DNA of 64,000 nucleotides from Pyrrhoderma lamaoense (taxonomy: Eukaryota; Basidiomycota; Agaricomycetes; Hymenochaetales; Hymenochaetaceae), in contig NBAZ01000001.1 in NCBI GenBank assembly GCA_002794735.1, positions 2,418,001 through 2,482,000 on the forward strand. The letters run 5' to 3'. The notes under the pieces were generated by a model. It was given only the letters and a program-made list of their open reading frames with translations, ran no database searches and was not told the DNA's origin. Positions 12,801-23,385 of this stretch are shown in pieces. Position numbers and translations under genes: made by a program. The stretch's first letter is position 1, and each line of letters begins with the position of its first letter.

Positions 12801-13176
12801 ACCGACTGAGAAAGCTCCTAGCGGCCCCGTTCAGTCAAGTATACTTGCGACAATGAAATGTAAAGTCTTCTTACAACAACAACATGCTCAGTGGAAGTCT
12901 CTTGGGTCTTCAAAGTTGACGTTATATGAACAACGTCCGACGATGATAAAGCAGCTCGTGGTCGAGGCTGATAACAAGGAAAAGACTATGTTAATCTCAA
13001 CGATTGTTTTGACGGATGGTGTAGAGCGCGTTGGGAAGACGGGTGTTGCTATTGAGTTGAGTGATGCGGGTGCTAGGACTGGAATTGTGTATATGCTACA
13101 GTTAAGGAACGAAAAGTCTGCCAGCGGATTTTATGAGACCCTCCTAACTGGATCTGATCGGGGTGGATTCAAGTAA
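9820..13176 (+). CDS. Rho guanine-nucleotide exchange factor (DH-PH protein with Pro/Gly/Met-rich linker)
   Basis: This is probably an activator of a Rho/Cdc42-type GTPase. After a Ser/Pro-rich N-terminus, the DH (Dbl homology) domain opens with NPFVDLLETERSYVDALSGI (about 10115-10175) and continues through ETPYTNYCSSYLSGFD and LLFSLPRTRIKYYQKLYGRL. A PH-like domain follows (about 11240-11660: LRLSEDANIQF, HIFLLTDLFLVCEH, IQITILKKENMVLRFDSR). A long Pro/Gly/Met-rich linker has repeated MSPPPMNG units (about 12220-12330). The C-terminal 110 residues (from about 12830, SSILATMKCKVFLQQQHAQW) form a second PH-like module. Five or more introns are present. The first splice junction (9950-10110) is ambiguous. 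At 11945-11948 the frame breaks in a G4 run; one extra G restores the protein. The start at 9820 is the first ATG with matching composition. Confidence 0.75.
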
Positions 13177-14388
13177 CTAAGCAAATCAAACCAGAACTAA
13201 ATAAATATCTCAAATAAGCAGAACAAATTAATAGATGGTTTTTCTTGGCTTGGCTTTTTTTTCAAACTTTCCCTTCCACTATCCTATCTTCCTCTTCTCT
13301 TCTCTCCTTCATCATGCTCTCGGCTGGAACCTAAAACGGATGGACAGTTCAATAGTAAGATAAATCCTTTTATCAGTATATCAATTTAGACAATTTGTTT
13401 AACTCTAGAGTCCTTCTTTAATACCACCCACCCTTCCCTTATCTTTCCATTTCTTCCCTTATTTTTTCTTTTTCTTCTTCTCGTGTTTCATGTGTCCAGG
13501 GCTACATGTCTTCCATGAAACTCTTTTTTCTATATTGGGGGCTACAGTTCTTTTAGTTCTTTTAGTTCTTTTTTTCTCCCTTCACGATCACATACTTTTC
13601 TTTCTTTCCCCCTTTCTACAATCGCAACTCGTCTTCCCCCATTTTACCCCCATTCATGTTCATCCCGAAACACATACCTCCGGCTCTCTAGTGCCTTTTA
13701 CTCAATTTTTTTTTCTTCCTTTCATTCACGGTTTTCTTGTCTTTTACACTCTTACCACTCGCATTGATGTCAATATCGTTTGGATCTTTCTAAAGTCTTA
13801 AGAAAGCTCTGTTTTAGGATACCGAATCTAATCAATTTTAATAGTTTATTAATATCCACGTATACATTCTTAGATAAAATTAAGAGATATGAGTTAGTAG
13901 AAATGTTAATTCGTAGACATCATTTTATAGCTATGAAATCTACCTCCTTAAGAACTCTTTATGCTTATTATTAATTGATTAATAGGTGATTATTGATAAT
14001 TAATAATTCATATGAAATTAATATGGAAAGTTAATCTAAGATGAAATAAGAAAGTCTGTTCTACGTCCCATGAAAATAAACATTTCTATCGTCTTTTTCT
14101 ACTTCCTCTCATTCATTCGATCTAGGTTTTCCCTCTAAAAAAATTTCCCTTTCAAACTACCCGTACTCGTGTACCTTAGTTATATTCCATAATGATCATC
14201 GTCTGTTACCGATCCCTCCTCCCCCTCTTCCCTTTGTTCACGAACCTGAGATCTAACCGATTAACGATCAACGATCAACATTTCCCTCCCCCCCTTTGCC
14301 TACACTTACTTACTTACTTATAATTGTCTCGTCATCAACCACTCATTACTAGAATTTGATTTTCATCATATTAAAGGCGTTTAGTTAA
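13177..14388. other. Convergent intergenic region
   Basis: 1.2 kb between two convergent stops. It is strongly T/C-rich on the plus strand near the GEF end (13255-13760), probably 3' UTR, then A+T-rich. A short tandem (CTTA)4 run lies near 14304-14321. Short open frames here have low-complexity Phe/Leu composition and are not supported. Confidence 0.45.
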
Positions 14389-17377
14389 TTAACTGTTTGC
14401 CTTCAATGGCCAGGCTACGTGAGCGCGAACGGCGATGTGGTCGCTACCACAGACACCCTTTCGCGGGAGACCTGTACCTAGATCGCTCTCTACGGGTGGC
14501 TCGAGTACACCCAAGATTTCGAGCTTGCGAGTTGGTGGGAGTAGTATGAATATGTAATCTGTTGATTTTGATGTCCGTGTTAGAAGAAACATGAGGTTAG
14601 GTGTAAGAATAGATTTTTTGAGGGGGGTTATGTATATGTTAGCTTCGATTTTCTGTCACACGAAAACACACAAAAACAAACGGGGAAGAAAGAACCCGGT
14701 GAAAAAAGAAGAAGAAGAACAAAAAAAAGAAAAGGTAGGGGGAGAAAAGAAGTAAGTACATAGGAAAAAAGAAAAGAGAGGGAGAACTCAAACGTCAAAC
14801 GCCACCAAATATCCCCAAAAAACCGAAAACCAGGAAGAAAATATGAGAAAACAAACAAACAAATGTACTAACCTAGAGTAGTTTTCCAGTAGTGCGTATA
14901 GCTAGTATACATTGGTTCACTTCGACCTCTTCTCCCAGGGGTACGGCGACTCTTGCACCGAACGTCCGGAGAGGGTCGACTGAACCCCATTCGTCATATG
15001 CACTCCTTAGGTTTGGAAGCTGTTTGAATTGACGTTCGAGTTCTGTGGGTGACAACAGGCCGTCGGAGGGTACTGCTGGACGAGCGTTCTTGAATGGGAG
15101 TCGGGAACCAGTTTTTGGTTCTTTCCCTGCTCCTACTACTCCTGTACCCGCTCCTGTTGTTGTTGTTGTTGTTGTTGCCGCTCCACTTGTAGACTCAGAA
15201 TCGTTCCTAGTCGCCGTTTCGTTCCCGGCTACGTCTCCTTTCTCTTGCATCTCCCCAACAGTACCTTCATTCTCTCCATCCTTGTCTACTTCCCCACCGG
15301 CTGCTGCTGCCTCGTCGTCATCGTCGGATGCAGAAGCGTCAGACACTGGAACGGTGGGATCAATAGAATGGTGAACGACGTGAGAAGTTCTGATTGAAGC
15401 TTCTTGTTCTGGCGTTAATGGATCGCCAACTAACAGGAATAGGCTGCGTCTGAAGGACCAAAGTTGAAATCTATAACAATTCAAAGACGAACAAAGGAGC
15501 AAGATTAAACAAGGGAAAGAGGGAAAGTTAGTAGAAGTTTTGAAGACGGTTAAATGCATATGTTAAAGTGAGAGTTTCTAAAGAGACCTAGAACTCTGAA
15601 CCAGAAGCACTGGCGAATCAAGATGAGAACAAAAGAAAGAGGAGGAGAACGAAGGGTGGTAGGAGGGGAGGGGATTCTGAGTAAAAAAAAAATAGCGCGA
15701 AACGAATAAACCAACTAGAAAATTAATACACTTGTGTACTCACCGCCAACGATGAAAGATGGTGCATCACTCATATTATTCTCTTCCTTGAATTCGCATA
15801 CAGAGCGAAGAAGGATCAGCGACTGCCTCGCTCGTTCGTACGTATATCTCGGATGCCAGAATAGATGTGTTGTTGCCACAACGACGCCGGGGTCGGAGTC
15901 CTCTTCTTCAATTTGATTGTTATTGTTATTGTTTTTACTATCAGTTTTATTAAATCTTTCTCCACGACCTCCGATCTCGCAGTCGTTTCCTCCAGGTTCG
16001 CCGCCGCCGTTGTCGTTGGCGTCGCTGTTGTTGGCAGCGGCGTCCCTCTCTCTAGTGGAGTTATCCATACGGACATTTGTAATATTAGAATTAATTTTAA
16101 CGTCCTGCTCTTCACCAAAGTCCTTCCGGTTCGGATTCCCAGTACTAGTATAGGCATTAATATTAGAGCTACGGGAAACCCGCTTGAGTGCGACGATCAG
16201 CCCAATATTCTTGGTTCTAAAGCTCGATCCTTTACGGCCCAGATGACTCAATTTATACATCTCATTATTATTCGAATTGTCGAGTTCTCCCTCGCTTGAG
16301 GGAAAGTGAACCTCGGAGTCATCGTAGAAGATGGTTTTATGGGCGGCTAGTTTATAGATAGACTTTTTGTACACGATGAGGCATCCATGCTTCTTTTTGG
16401 GTCCAGATGAGTAGACAAACGAGTAGCCTGCTGACTCAAGAGCTGGACCAAGTTTTTCTAAGCGGTCGACTTCCTAAGAGTGATACGACCAGAGTGTTGA
16501 ACAGTTACCAGTACCCAGTGCAAGTAGTAGCAGCGCAGCAAGTTTAGTGTCAACAGTATAGCAGATACGGTTCACATAGCGATGTCCACCAGAACAAAAA
16601 CAGAAGGACACATCGGAAGATTTTTCAGTGATAGCATATACACAAGTAGAGGGAGGGAGCTACATAAGCAAAATACCGTACCTGAAGGCAAATTAATTCT
16701 GCACCGGACCGTGTAATTTCTTCTATCAGCATACCATCACGTTGTGCAGCTTTTAAGCAGTCACTTGTTGGGAAAAGCTCTCTTCCTAAAAAGATGAAAC
16801 CGGGATCAAAGTACGAAGAAGAAGGGTGCATATGAGTGAAAAGAGTTTTTTTCCTCGATGCATGTGGGTCGATGGCTCACGAACAAGACATTGTGCCAGC
16901 ATCTGGAGATTGTGTTGTTGTTCCCATCAAGAGATCGAGATTCCGATACAGAGTATCAAGAAAGAAAGGACGAAAAAGAAAATACAATCCATTTAGGTCG
17001 TTTAGTTTTATTAGTAGCATTCAGGTGCACGATGACGCAAAAAAACGCAAAGTTCCGAGAAAAACATTTCAATTAATTTAGAACAAAGTATGATAACTCT
17101 TATATATAAGGGATTTACGAACATTCCAAGACATGACGGAGGTTTGTTCCGAATTGGAAAGATGAGGTTGAGAGGGAGAGTAGTTGAGGTCTGATGGAGA
17201 TTTTGATAGAAATATGCGAGAGAGAATCGAAGATTTTTGTTGGTCTGATGCAGAAGAAGCGGCTGCACCAGCAATAGCAGCAGCCGCTGCCGCTGCCGCA
17301 GCTTCAGCCTTTTTCTTTTTTCGGGCTTGAGAGAGGGCGAGCTGTTCTGGGGTAAGTATACGACCCTGTGAAGGCAT
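14389..17377 (-). CDS. NGL2: Ngl2/CCR4-like exonuclease (endonuclease/exonuclease/phosphatase fold)
   Basis: This is an EEP-family RNase related to yeast Ngl2, which trims the 3' end of 5.8S rRNA. Exon 1 (from 17377) encodes a basic, poly-Ala N-terminus and reaches VMSWN. A 22-nt exon (16881-16902) adds MLAQCLV, then RRELFPTSDCLKAAQRDGML and GAELICLQEVD, which holds the Mg-binding Glu. Later blocks are the catalytic THLFWHPRYTYERARQSLIL (about 15810-15880), SFIVGG, EPMYTSYTHYWKTTL (about 14875-14925), DYIFILLPP, and the terminal GSDHIAVRAHVAW with the catalytic Asp-His. The conserved domain carries two low-complexity inserts: Asn/Asp-rich (about 15900-16080) and acidic/poly-Thr (about 15120-15340). 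The residues needed for catalysis are all visible, so it is probably active. Confidence 0.85.
15153..15177 (-). repeat. (ACA)n microsatellite coding poly-Thr in the NGL2-like gene
   Basis: A TTG trinucleotide run on the plus strand encodes consecutive Thr on the minus strand, inside the acidic insert of the exonuclease. It is in frame and probably length-variable. Confidence 0.7.
16881..16902 (-). other. 22-nt microexon of the NGL2-like gene
   Basis: On the minus strand the exon is preceded by an AATCTCCAG acceptor and followed by a GTGAGC donor. It encodes MLAQCLV plus the first base of the Arg codon. It joins VMSWN upstream to RRELF downstream and restores the usual SWN-x-LAQ start of the EEP domain. 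Confidence 0.7.
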
Positions 17378-17956
17378 TTTGGAAGGAAGATTCTGAGGGT
17401 GAAGGCGATAGCTTTGTTGTGCGCTTAAAGAAGATGAGTAAGACCTAATTAGGAAAGAGGAAACGTTTGGGCTGATAGTGGACGAAAAAGGAAGAAGAAG
17501 ATGGTGGTGATGATGGCGAGAGAGATGCCAGCGATAAGTGAAGATGATGATGATGATGTTGATGAATTGAGAATAAGGATGAGAAGGAGAAGCAGCTCGG
17601 GAGTCGCTTAAGTGAACATGCCATTCAGCCGGAGATGGGTGGGTGGATGTTGACTTGTGTTTGACGAGGGAAAGTGTAAAGTGTAGGATCGGATATGATC
17701 AGAGGGATGTCATTGGAGAAGCCATTTTTAGTATTCTTTTTCGACTATCAACAACAGAAGGTCCATTCCAAATATGTACCGCCCATTTTCTCAGTGCTAT
17801 TCAATATTCGGCCAACGGATGTAATATGCAATAAAGAACAGAAGGAAGCGAGTGCCTAAATTGATAGGAAGCCATCTCTTGGACGGTTGAAGGAGAAAAT
17901 GGAATATACGAGGAAAGCGAAGGAGATGACAGAAAGCATCGCGGGCTGTCACCGGC

Positions 17957-17970
17957 GGGGGGGGGGGGGG
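17957..17970. repeat. G14 homopolymer
   Basis: Fourteen consecutive G on the plus strand, the longest G run in the window, in the divergent promoter between the NGL2-like gene and the membrane glycoprotein gene. Confidence 0.9.
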
Positions 17971-18201
17971 AGGAGAGCTCGACTGGCGGGTTGTATGCGT
18001 AGTATGTGCGTACGCGACGAGTGGGCAGATGATGAGATGACGGAAATCTCGCACTCTAATCTTGGTCTTCTCTCGTTGCAGGTCGGCGTTGTACTTATTA
18101 ATATAAAAAATTACAAGCAGTGGACACTATCGGTCCCTATTGCGACGGACAGGGACAGCAAAGTGCACACCCGACCCGCCGGTTGGCTCACTGGTCTCTG
18201 C

Positions 18202-18241
18202 CAGCGTACGAGCCAGAGTCTCAGCGTACGAGCCAGAGTCT
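18202..18241. repeat. 20-bp perfect tandem duplication
   Basis: The unit CAGCGTACGAGCCAGAGTCT occurs twice back to back. Each copy contains the palindrome CGTACG. It lies 410-450 bp upstream of the glycoprotein start codon. Confidence 0.9.
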
Positions 18242-18653
18242 CTGTCCGTCTCAGTCCCTCTCTGTGCCGGGCTGACGAGCTCGACGTCCCCGTCCGTTCC
18301 TTTCCCCTCATTCATTTCAATCCACCCTCTTTGTCCTTTTCCCCACCACCCTCTCTCATCTTCTCCTCCTCCTCCTTTCTTTAATCTGGATCATTCTCTC
18401 ACTCTCGCTTGCCTTTTCCATTCCTTCCGCTCTGGCCATCTCTTCCAACTTCAAATTCTAATCGAGTCCGAGGTCCTAGAGGAATGCTATTTCTGGACTA
18501 TCTCATCACTTGACTCTGCTCTTTTTAGTTTCTAGCTTGTATATTTTTGTAAGTACCGTCTCCCCTTCATCTACCCTTCCTCCTGTGCTCACAACCGAAC
18601 CATGCCCCTCTCCTCCTCCTCTCCCTCTCATCTCTCTTTCGCTCCCTCTAGTC

Positions 18654-21600
18654 ATGTCTGACCAACATGAAGCCATCCCAAAGAGGCCTCCTCATCTGTC
18701 TATTGCTTCTTTAGGTACCAATGCGTCGGGCATAGCCGACAGCACAATCAGCTTTGCAGGCAGCGAGTTTACCGTCTCAAACTTTCCTGCTCCCCCGAGT
18801 CAACTGCCAACTCCTACCTTTTCATCCTATAGTTCTCCAGTTTCTCCCCGTTTCACTGCGCCATCCATTCCGGACTATGCCACTCCAACCCGTTTCCACT
18901 TTGGTGCTTCTTCTGTTCCCCATTCCCCGCGGATTCAGCTTTCTCGAATACTTCAAAACCGCGCAGTTCCAAGTCCTCAGCAACAGCTAAATCTGCCCCT
19001 ACTCTCGTCGATACAGATAAGACGGCCCCTCCACCTATTCCTCCATTACAGATTCGTCGCCCTGGTCCTGGTCCTGAGCATATTCTACATCAGCCTACAA
19101 CGAGTTATCAACAACAACAGAAGCAGTCGCATTCTCCATCTTATCAAAATGAATCATCAGCAGAAGTCGCCCGCGGACCAGAGAGACGGCCACAATCTCC
19201 CGCATCCCAAGTCGCTGCATCTTCCCTTCTTGATTGGAGCGATGGTGCCTCAGGCATCAGTGTTAATCCAAGCGAAGAGCGTCTTTTGACGACATCCTTC
19301 ATCACATCACTGCTTTCTCAGTCCCCAGAACCTTTCCCGGACAAAAAGTTGTCGACCACGAGAAGTAAACTTGTACAGAGACTGGACAGGGATCATAATG
19401 ATAATACATCTCAAATCTCAAGAGGTGCACCGTCTTCTATACCTTCAGGATCCAGAAATTCGTATGTTCCGACCGTCGCTAGTAATTATACTTCGGATCA
19501 ATTTATGATGAACAACGTCCCGTTCTCAAACAGGAGTGATCGTTCAACCTCTGCAAGCGACCGCCATCCAACGTCAAAACCTGGGTCATCGAAACGTGTA
19601 TCTGGAAATTATTCGGAATCACCAGGTTGGGAGGAGGTACAAATTCAAGAGGTAGTGCGAAGGCCGAGCTTATCGGTCTCGCAAGGGCGCACAAACTCCC
19701 ATCCCGTAGGCGTCGCCCCGGCAGCCCGCGTCCCCTTAGCGCGACGGGCACAAGCTCTCGAAGATGCTAACAACTCCTCGACCAACTCTATGATCACTTC
19801 ATCATCGATAGCATCAAGACCCCCCGTTCATTATGCTGATGCTCCTCAAAATGTCAGTAGAGGAAGGTTAGACTCATTCGACATCATGGCTCCCAGGGAA
19901 TCCGAAGAAGATTTTATTAAAATTAGTGAGGGCGGAATGTATTTAGATCCCCCAGAGTTTCCTCTCTCACCAGCGATGCCTTCCTCTCGTGGATCTCACC
20001 AGACCGGACATGGCTCTTCTGGGAAGTCAAGAGCGAGTACAAATCCGCCTCCCGTAGGCTATCCATTACAGCGGACACAATCGAAAAAAAGCGTGGTATC
20101 GTCGATCGTGTCACGGATATCGAATTCGTCAGCTGCACAACGTGCGAAATATCTGGCATGGTTGAAAATCCGGCCTCTGCCACCTTTGCCTAATCCTCCA
20201 CCAGAAATTCCGGATAGAGGGTATATTCAAAAGTCCGAGGATACTATTCCTTTACCGTCACTTGTCAAACGTGCCGAGAATCTGCAAGAGTTACTCAGCA
20301 CTGGTCGGTATCCATCAAGCGGGTATGGGAGAAACGCGTTTATGTATAGAGAATCTTCAGGCCAAAATATTGCAGCTACTTCCGATGGTTATGATGCATA
20401 TGTACGTATAAATAATAATGTACACAGTTTTCCTAATCTTCCATATGGGGAGCAGGAACGTGATCTTGCCACAGCGTACTCCCAGTTGAACAGGACGAAG
20501 GAGAAATCAAATTGGAATGGGGAAATGCATTCTCCAAGTGGTGCGAAAACCATTAGTGTTGAAGAGAAAAAGCGCAGACGGAAAATATGGATCATGATTA
20601 TATGCATAGCGGTAATCGTCATCATCTTGGCGATTGCGATTCCTGTAGGAATTTCCGCTAGTAAAAAGTCGAAGGGCAACTGTCCCGCAAACTTAACAGG
20701 AGAGGCGTGTACGTTGGACGCGACTTGTGTGTGCACATCAAGCAGTGGATCGTGTAAGCCCTTGGCACAAACGTTATCTCTTCTGGTATCAGACATGAAC
20801 GACCGCTTTTCTACGAGTTTCACTCCTCAACAACTTTCTGATGCGGTAGTCGACGTCATTGGAGATTCGAATAGTCAGGATTGTTCCAAACAAGCCTTAT
20901 TAGTTGACGTAGAACCTGGACTGGATAGTGCTTCTGCTCCCAATAGAACTAAATTTGCTCAAACAGCCATTTTATGGAATCTTGCTCTGTCGGAAGATGT
21001 TAATGCTACATCAAATTTGCAGAACTTTGTGGCTAATACCGCCCCTTGGGGTAGTTTGAGTTCGTCTGACGGACCTGTTGTCGATGCACCTTCAGGGTTT
21101 GTTTTCAATGCATCGGGGTTTTCGTTCGACTTTGCAGCTCAAGAGGTGACACCACTCAATGCGTCATTTAGGAACGCCTCTCCTTCACAAGCACAGCTAG
21201 ATGAAGTTTCTAGTACTGCTGAGGCGGCCTTGGATAGGATGTACTCCTTCGCTATAGGTATGCGAGTTGCTTGCTTTTTAATTACTATTCTATGTCATGC
21301 TGAGCAACAACCTGGTGCTTTTAGCCTCTTCGACTCAAAGGCAAAGAACGTTGACCAACTATTGGACTTCCGTACTCCAGCAACAAGAAAGCGACCTGAA
21401 TTCTTTCATCAACAACGTCCAGAACTCACCTTTTCTCCTTACCTACGATGTGACTTCTTCCCCAGGCGGACAAAAGATGACTGAAATCATGTCTAATTCG
21501 ACTTCCACTCAGTTCCCCCCTCCTATCTCCTGTTATCCAGGACTTAATTCCACACAAGTCGACCGAATAAATGCCTTGGAGACAACGGTCTTTGGCCTCG

Positions 21601-22337
21601 CCTCCGCTTCTTCAGCGTCTTCTTTCAGCGCGTCATGTTTTCCGATAGGCCAAAATATGGCGTAGTTGATCTTTTATATGCAAGGCTACCATTTCCAGAC
21701 GGTAGAAAGGGTGTTGGATTACAGGGAAGTGCATTAACGAACGATGCGAAAGTCCGAGCTGTAGTCTACAGTGGAGAGATCCTTAGTGCGCTTCCGGTGC
21801 AACCACTCTACCTACCATACAATCTAATTCGACAGACCCTCGCGAGTTTGGGATCCCTAACTTTCTGAATCATGTATTACTTAATTATCTTTCTTCTATC
21901 TCCAGCTCCAATCTCACTCTCGCGATGGATCTCGTCAACTTTGTACTTTCGTCCCCAACCTCGATAGCTTCCGATTCTTCTCTAGTGAGCGCCTTCTCCT
22001 CGCTTCCAGCACTGGAATTTGCGGTCTTTGGTGCAATCACGCCACAGGACATAGCTTCTTCTGTTTCTTCATTCTCCACTCCTGATGGGTCGTTGTTTTT
22101 CGGATCTACTGCAGCGCAGACGTTCCGTGAATGGGCACTGGTTGATAGTGATGAGTCGATCGCGTGGACGGAAAGTGCTGTTTCAAGTGAGATTGTCAAT
22201 GAGGGGTCATCGACAAACCCGAATTTCGAAGCTGTGTGGGATCCTGCTTCGGAATTGGCTAACGGGGAACGACGAATGCGAGTAACGTTAAGCAAGTAAC
22301 GGACTCCCTGACGAAGTTGGGGTTATTCTCTAGCTAG
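18654..22337 (+). CDS. Single-pass membrane glycoprotein with Cys-bearing ectodomain, function unknown
   Basis: This is a protein of roughly 1,180 residues that I can place only as a conserved-looking hypothetical. The N-terminal ~600 residues are Ser/Pro-rich and disordered-looking. A basic stop-transfer stretch (EEKKRRRKIWIMI) leads into one hydrophobic helix (about 20585-20670, ICIAVIVIILAIAIPVGISA). The C-terminal ectodomain starts with NCPANLTGEACTLDATCVC and has several N-x-S/T sites. No N-terminal signal peptide is visible, so the single helix probably anchors the ectodomain outward. Introns lie near 21258-21305 and 21835-21905. The frame breaks at C4 18925-18928, T4 21638-21641 and G4 22264-22267; one added base at each restores continuity. 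The last repair gives the tail NVKQVTDSLTKLGLFSS and the stop at 22335-22337. A role as a surface sensor is only a guess. Confidence 0.7.
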
Positions 22338-23385
22338 CTTGTTCTTCTCTTTTTTCTTCTACTCTTTTTTCTCACCTTTCTCACCTTATTACTGAATTCT
22401 ACTTTTCTTCAGTCATCACTCCTCCTCGATTTTTCTTACACCCTCAAAACCTCAATTTTTCACTGGGTTTTTTTTCTTGGTTGTTTTACAATATATTTTT
22501 TATTCTTTTCTTTATTTGCCTCGGAAGTTCCTTCACTTTTCTTGATGTCTCTCAACTCCGCCTTATTGCAGGTGTTACTCTTACTCATTTCTCTCTGCAA
22601 CTCCTTCATTCAAATGTGTCTTTTTTTTCTTGATCATGTCTTTTTTACTTCATTCTGTGGATCTTATTACAATTACAACAATTCGAATTCGGAAGGTCAC
22701 ATAACATAGTTTTTTCCAACCTCATCTTTCTTTTCACCTCACCCATACAAGGCCTGCCTTCTCAATTATATTTTTTCCCCTTCTCCCTTCTTACTTCTCT
22801 TACTTCCTTCGTATTCTCAATTCGCCAGCGGAGTTACTCGATGTAAAGCTTATATTCTAACCTTACACACCACCTTACCTTCACACAATCAAATTTGCCA
22901 AAAAAAGATTTTTTCATAATATGGTAAATAATTCTCTTCTCCCTTACTGCTATTTGCTCTTCCTTCCTCCCCTTTCCTTCTCCCTCTCCCTCTCCACCTC
23001 TATCCCATGCCCACCCTAAACATCGTCAATATGCTTTCCCCCCTTCTTCAATCTTCTTTTTTCTCGGACGTTAGGAGACATACATACATAGCATGCAAGT
23101 AGTGTTAACTGAATCATCGTCTTTTTATACTGTCTTCTCTCACAATGTCAAATGTCAGAAGATCATTAAAAGCTATCGTTTTTTTGTCGTTCCATATAAT
23201 TAGGCGTTACAAGGCTAGATGAACATATATATAAACGCATGCACTAGAGAGAAAAACAGGGTGGCAGGGTGTGTGTAAGTGAGTGGCAGCGGCCAAAGGT
23301 GAGAGAGGTCATACATATCTTTGCAGACATATAGTGTCCTTAAACAGATAATAAAAAAACACAAAGTAACTAGAAACACTATTGA
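22338..23385. other. Convergent intergenic region
   Basis: About 1 kb, strongly T/C-rich on the plus strand, holding the 3' ends of the flanking convergent genes. No gene is supported. Confidence 0.45.

Larger units (their letters stand above)
17378..18653. promoter_or_regulatory. Divergent promoter region, NGL2-like (-) / membrane glycoprotein (+)
   Basis: About 1.3 kb between divergent starts. It contains a GAT-repeat-like purine tract (17500-17560), a G14 run (17957-17970), a 20-bp tandem duplication (18202-18241), and a long pyrimidine-rich leader (18300-18650) typical upstream of highly expressed fungal genes. Open frames here have only low-complexity Ser/Pro/Leu composition. Confidence 0.5.

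Noticed and set aside
15045..15374. Plus-strand Ser/Pro/Val-rich open frame
   Set aside because: Mirror image of the acidic poly-Thr insert of the NGL2-like exonuclease.
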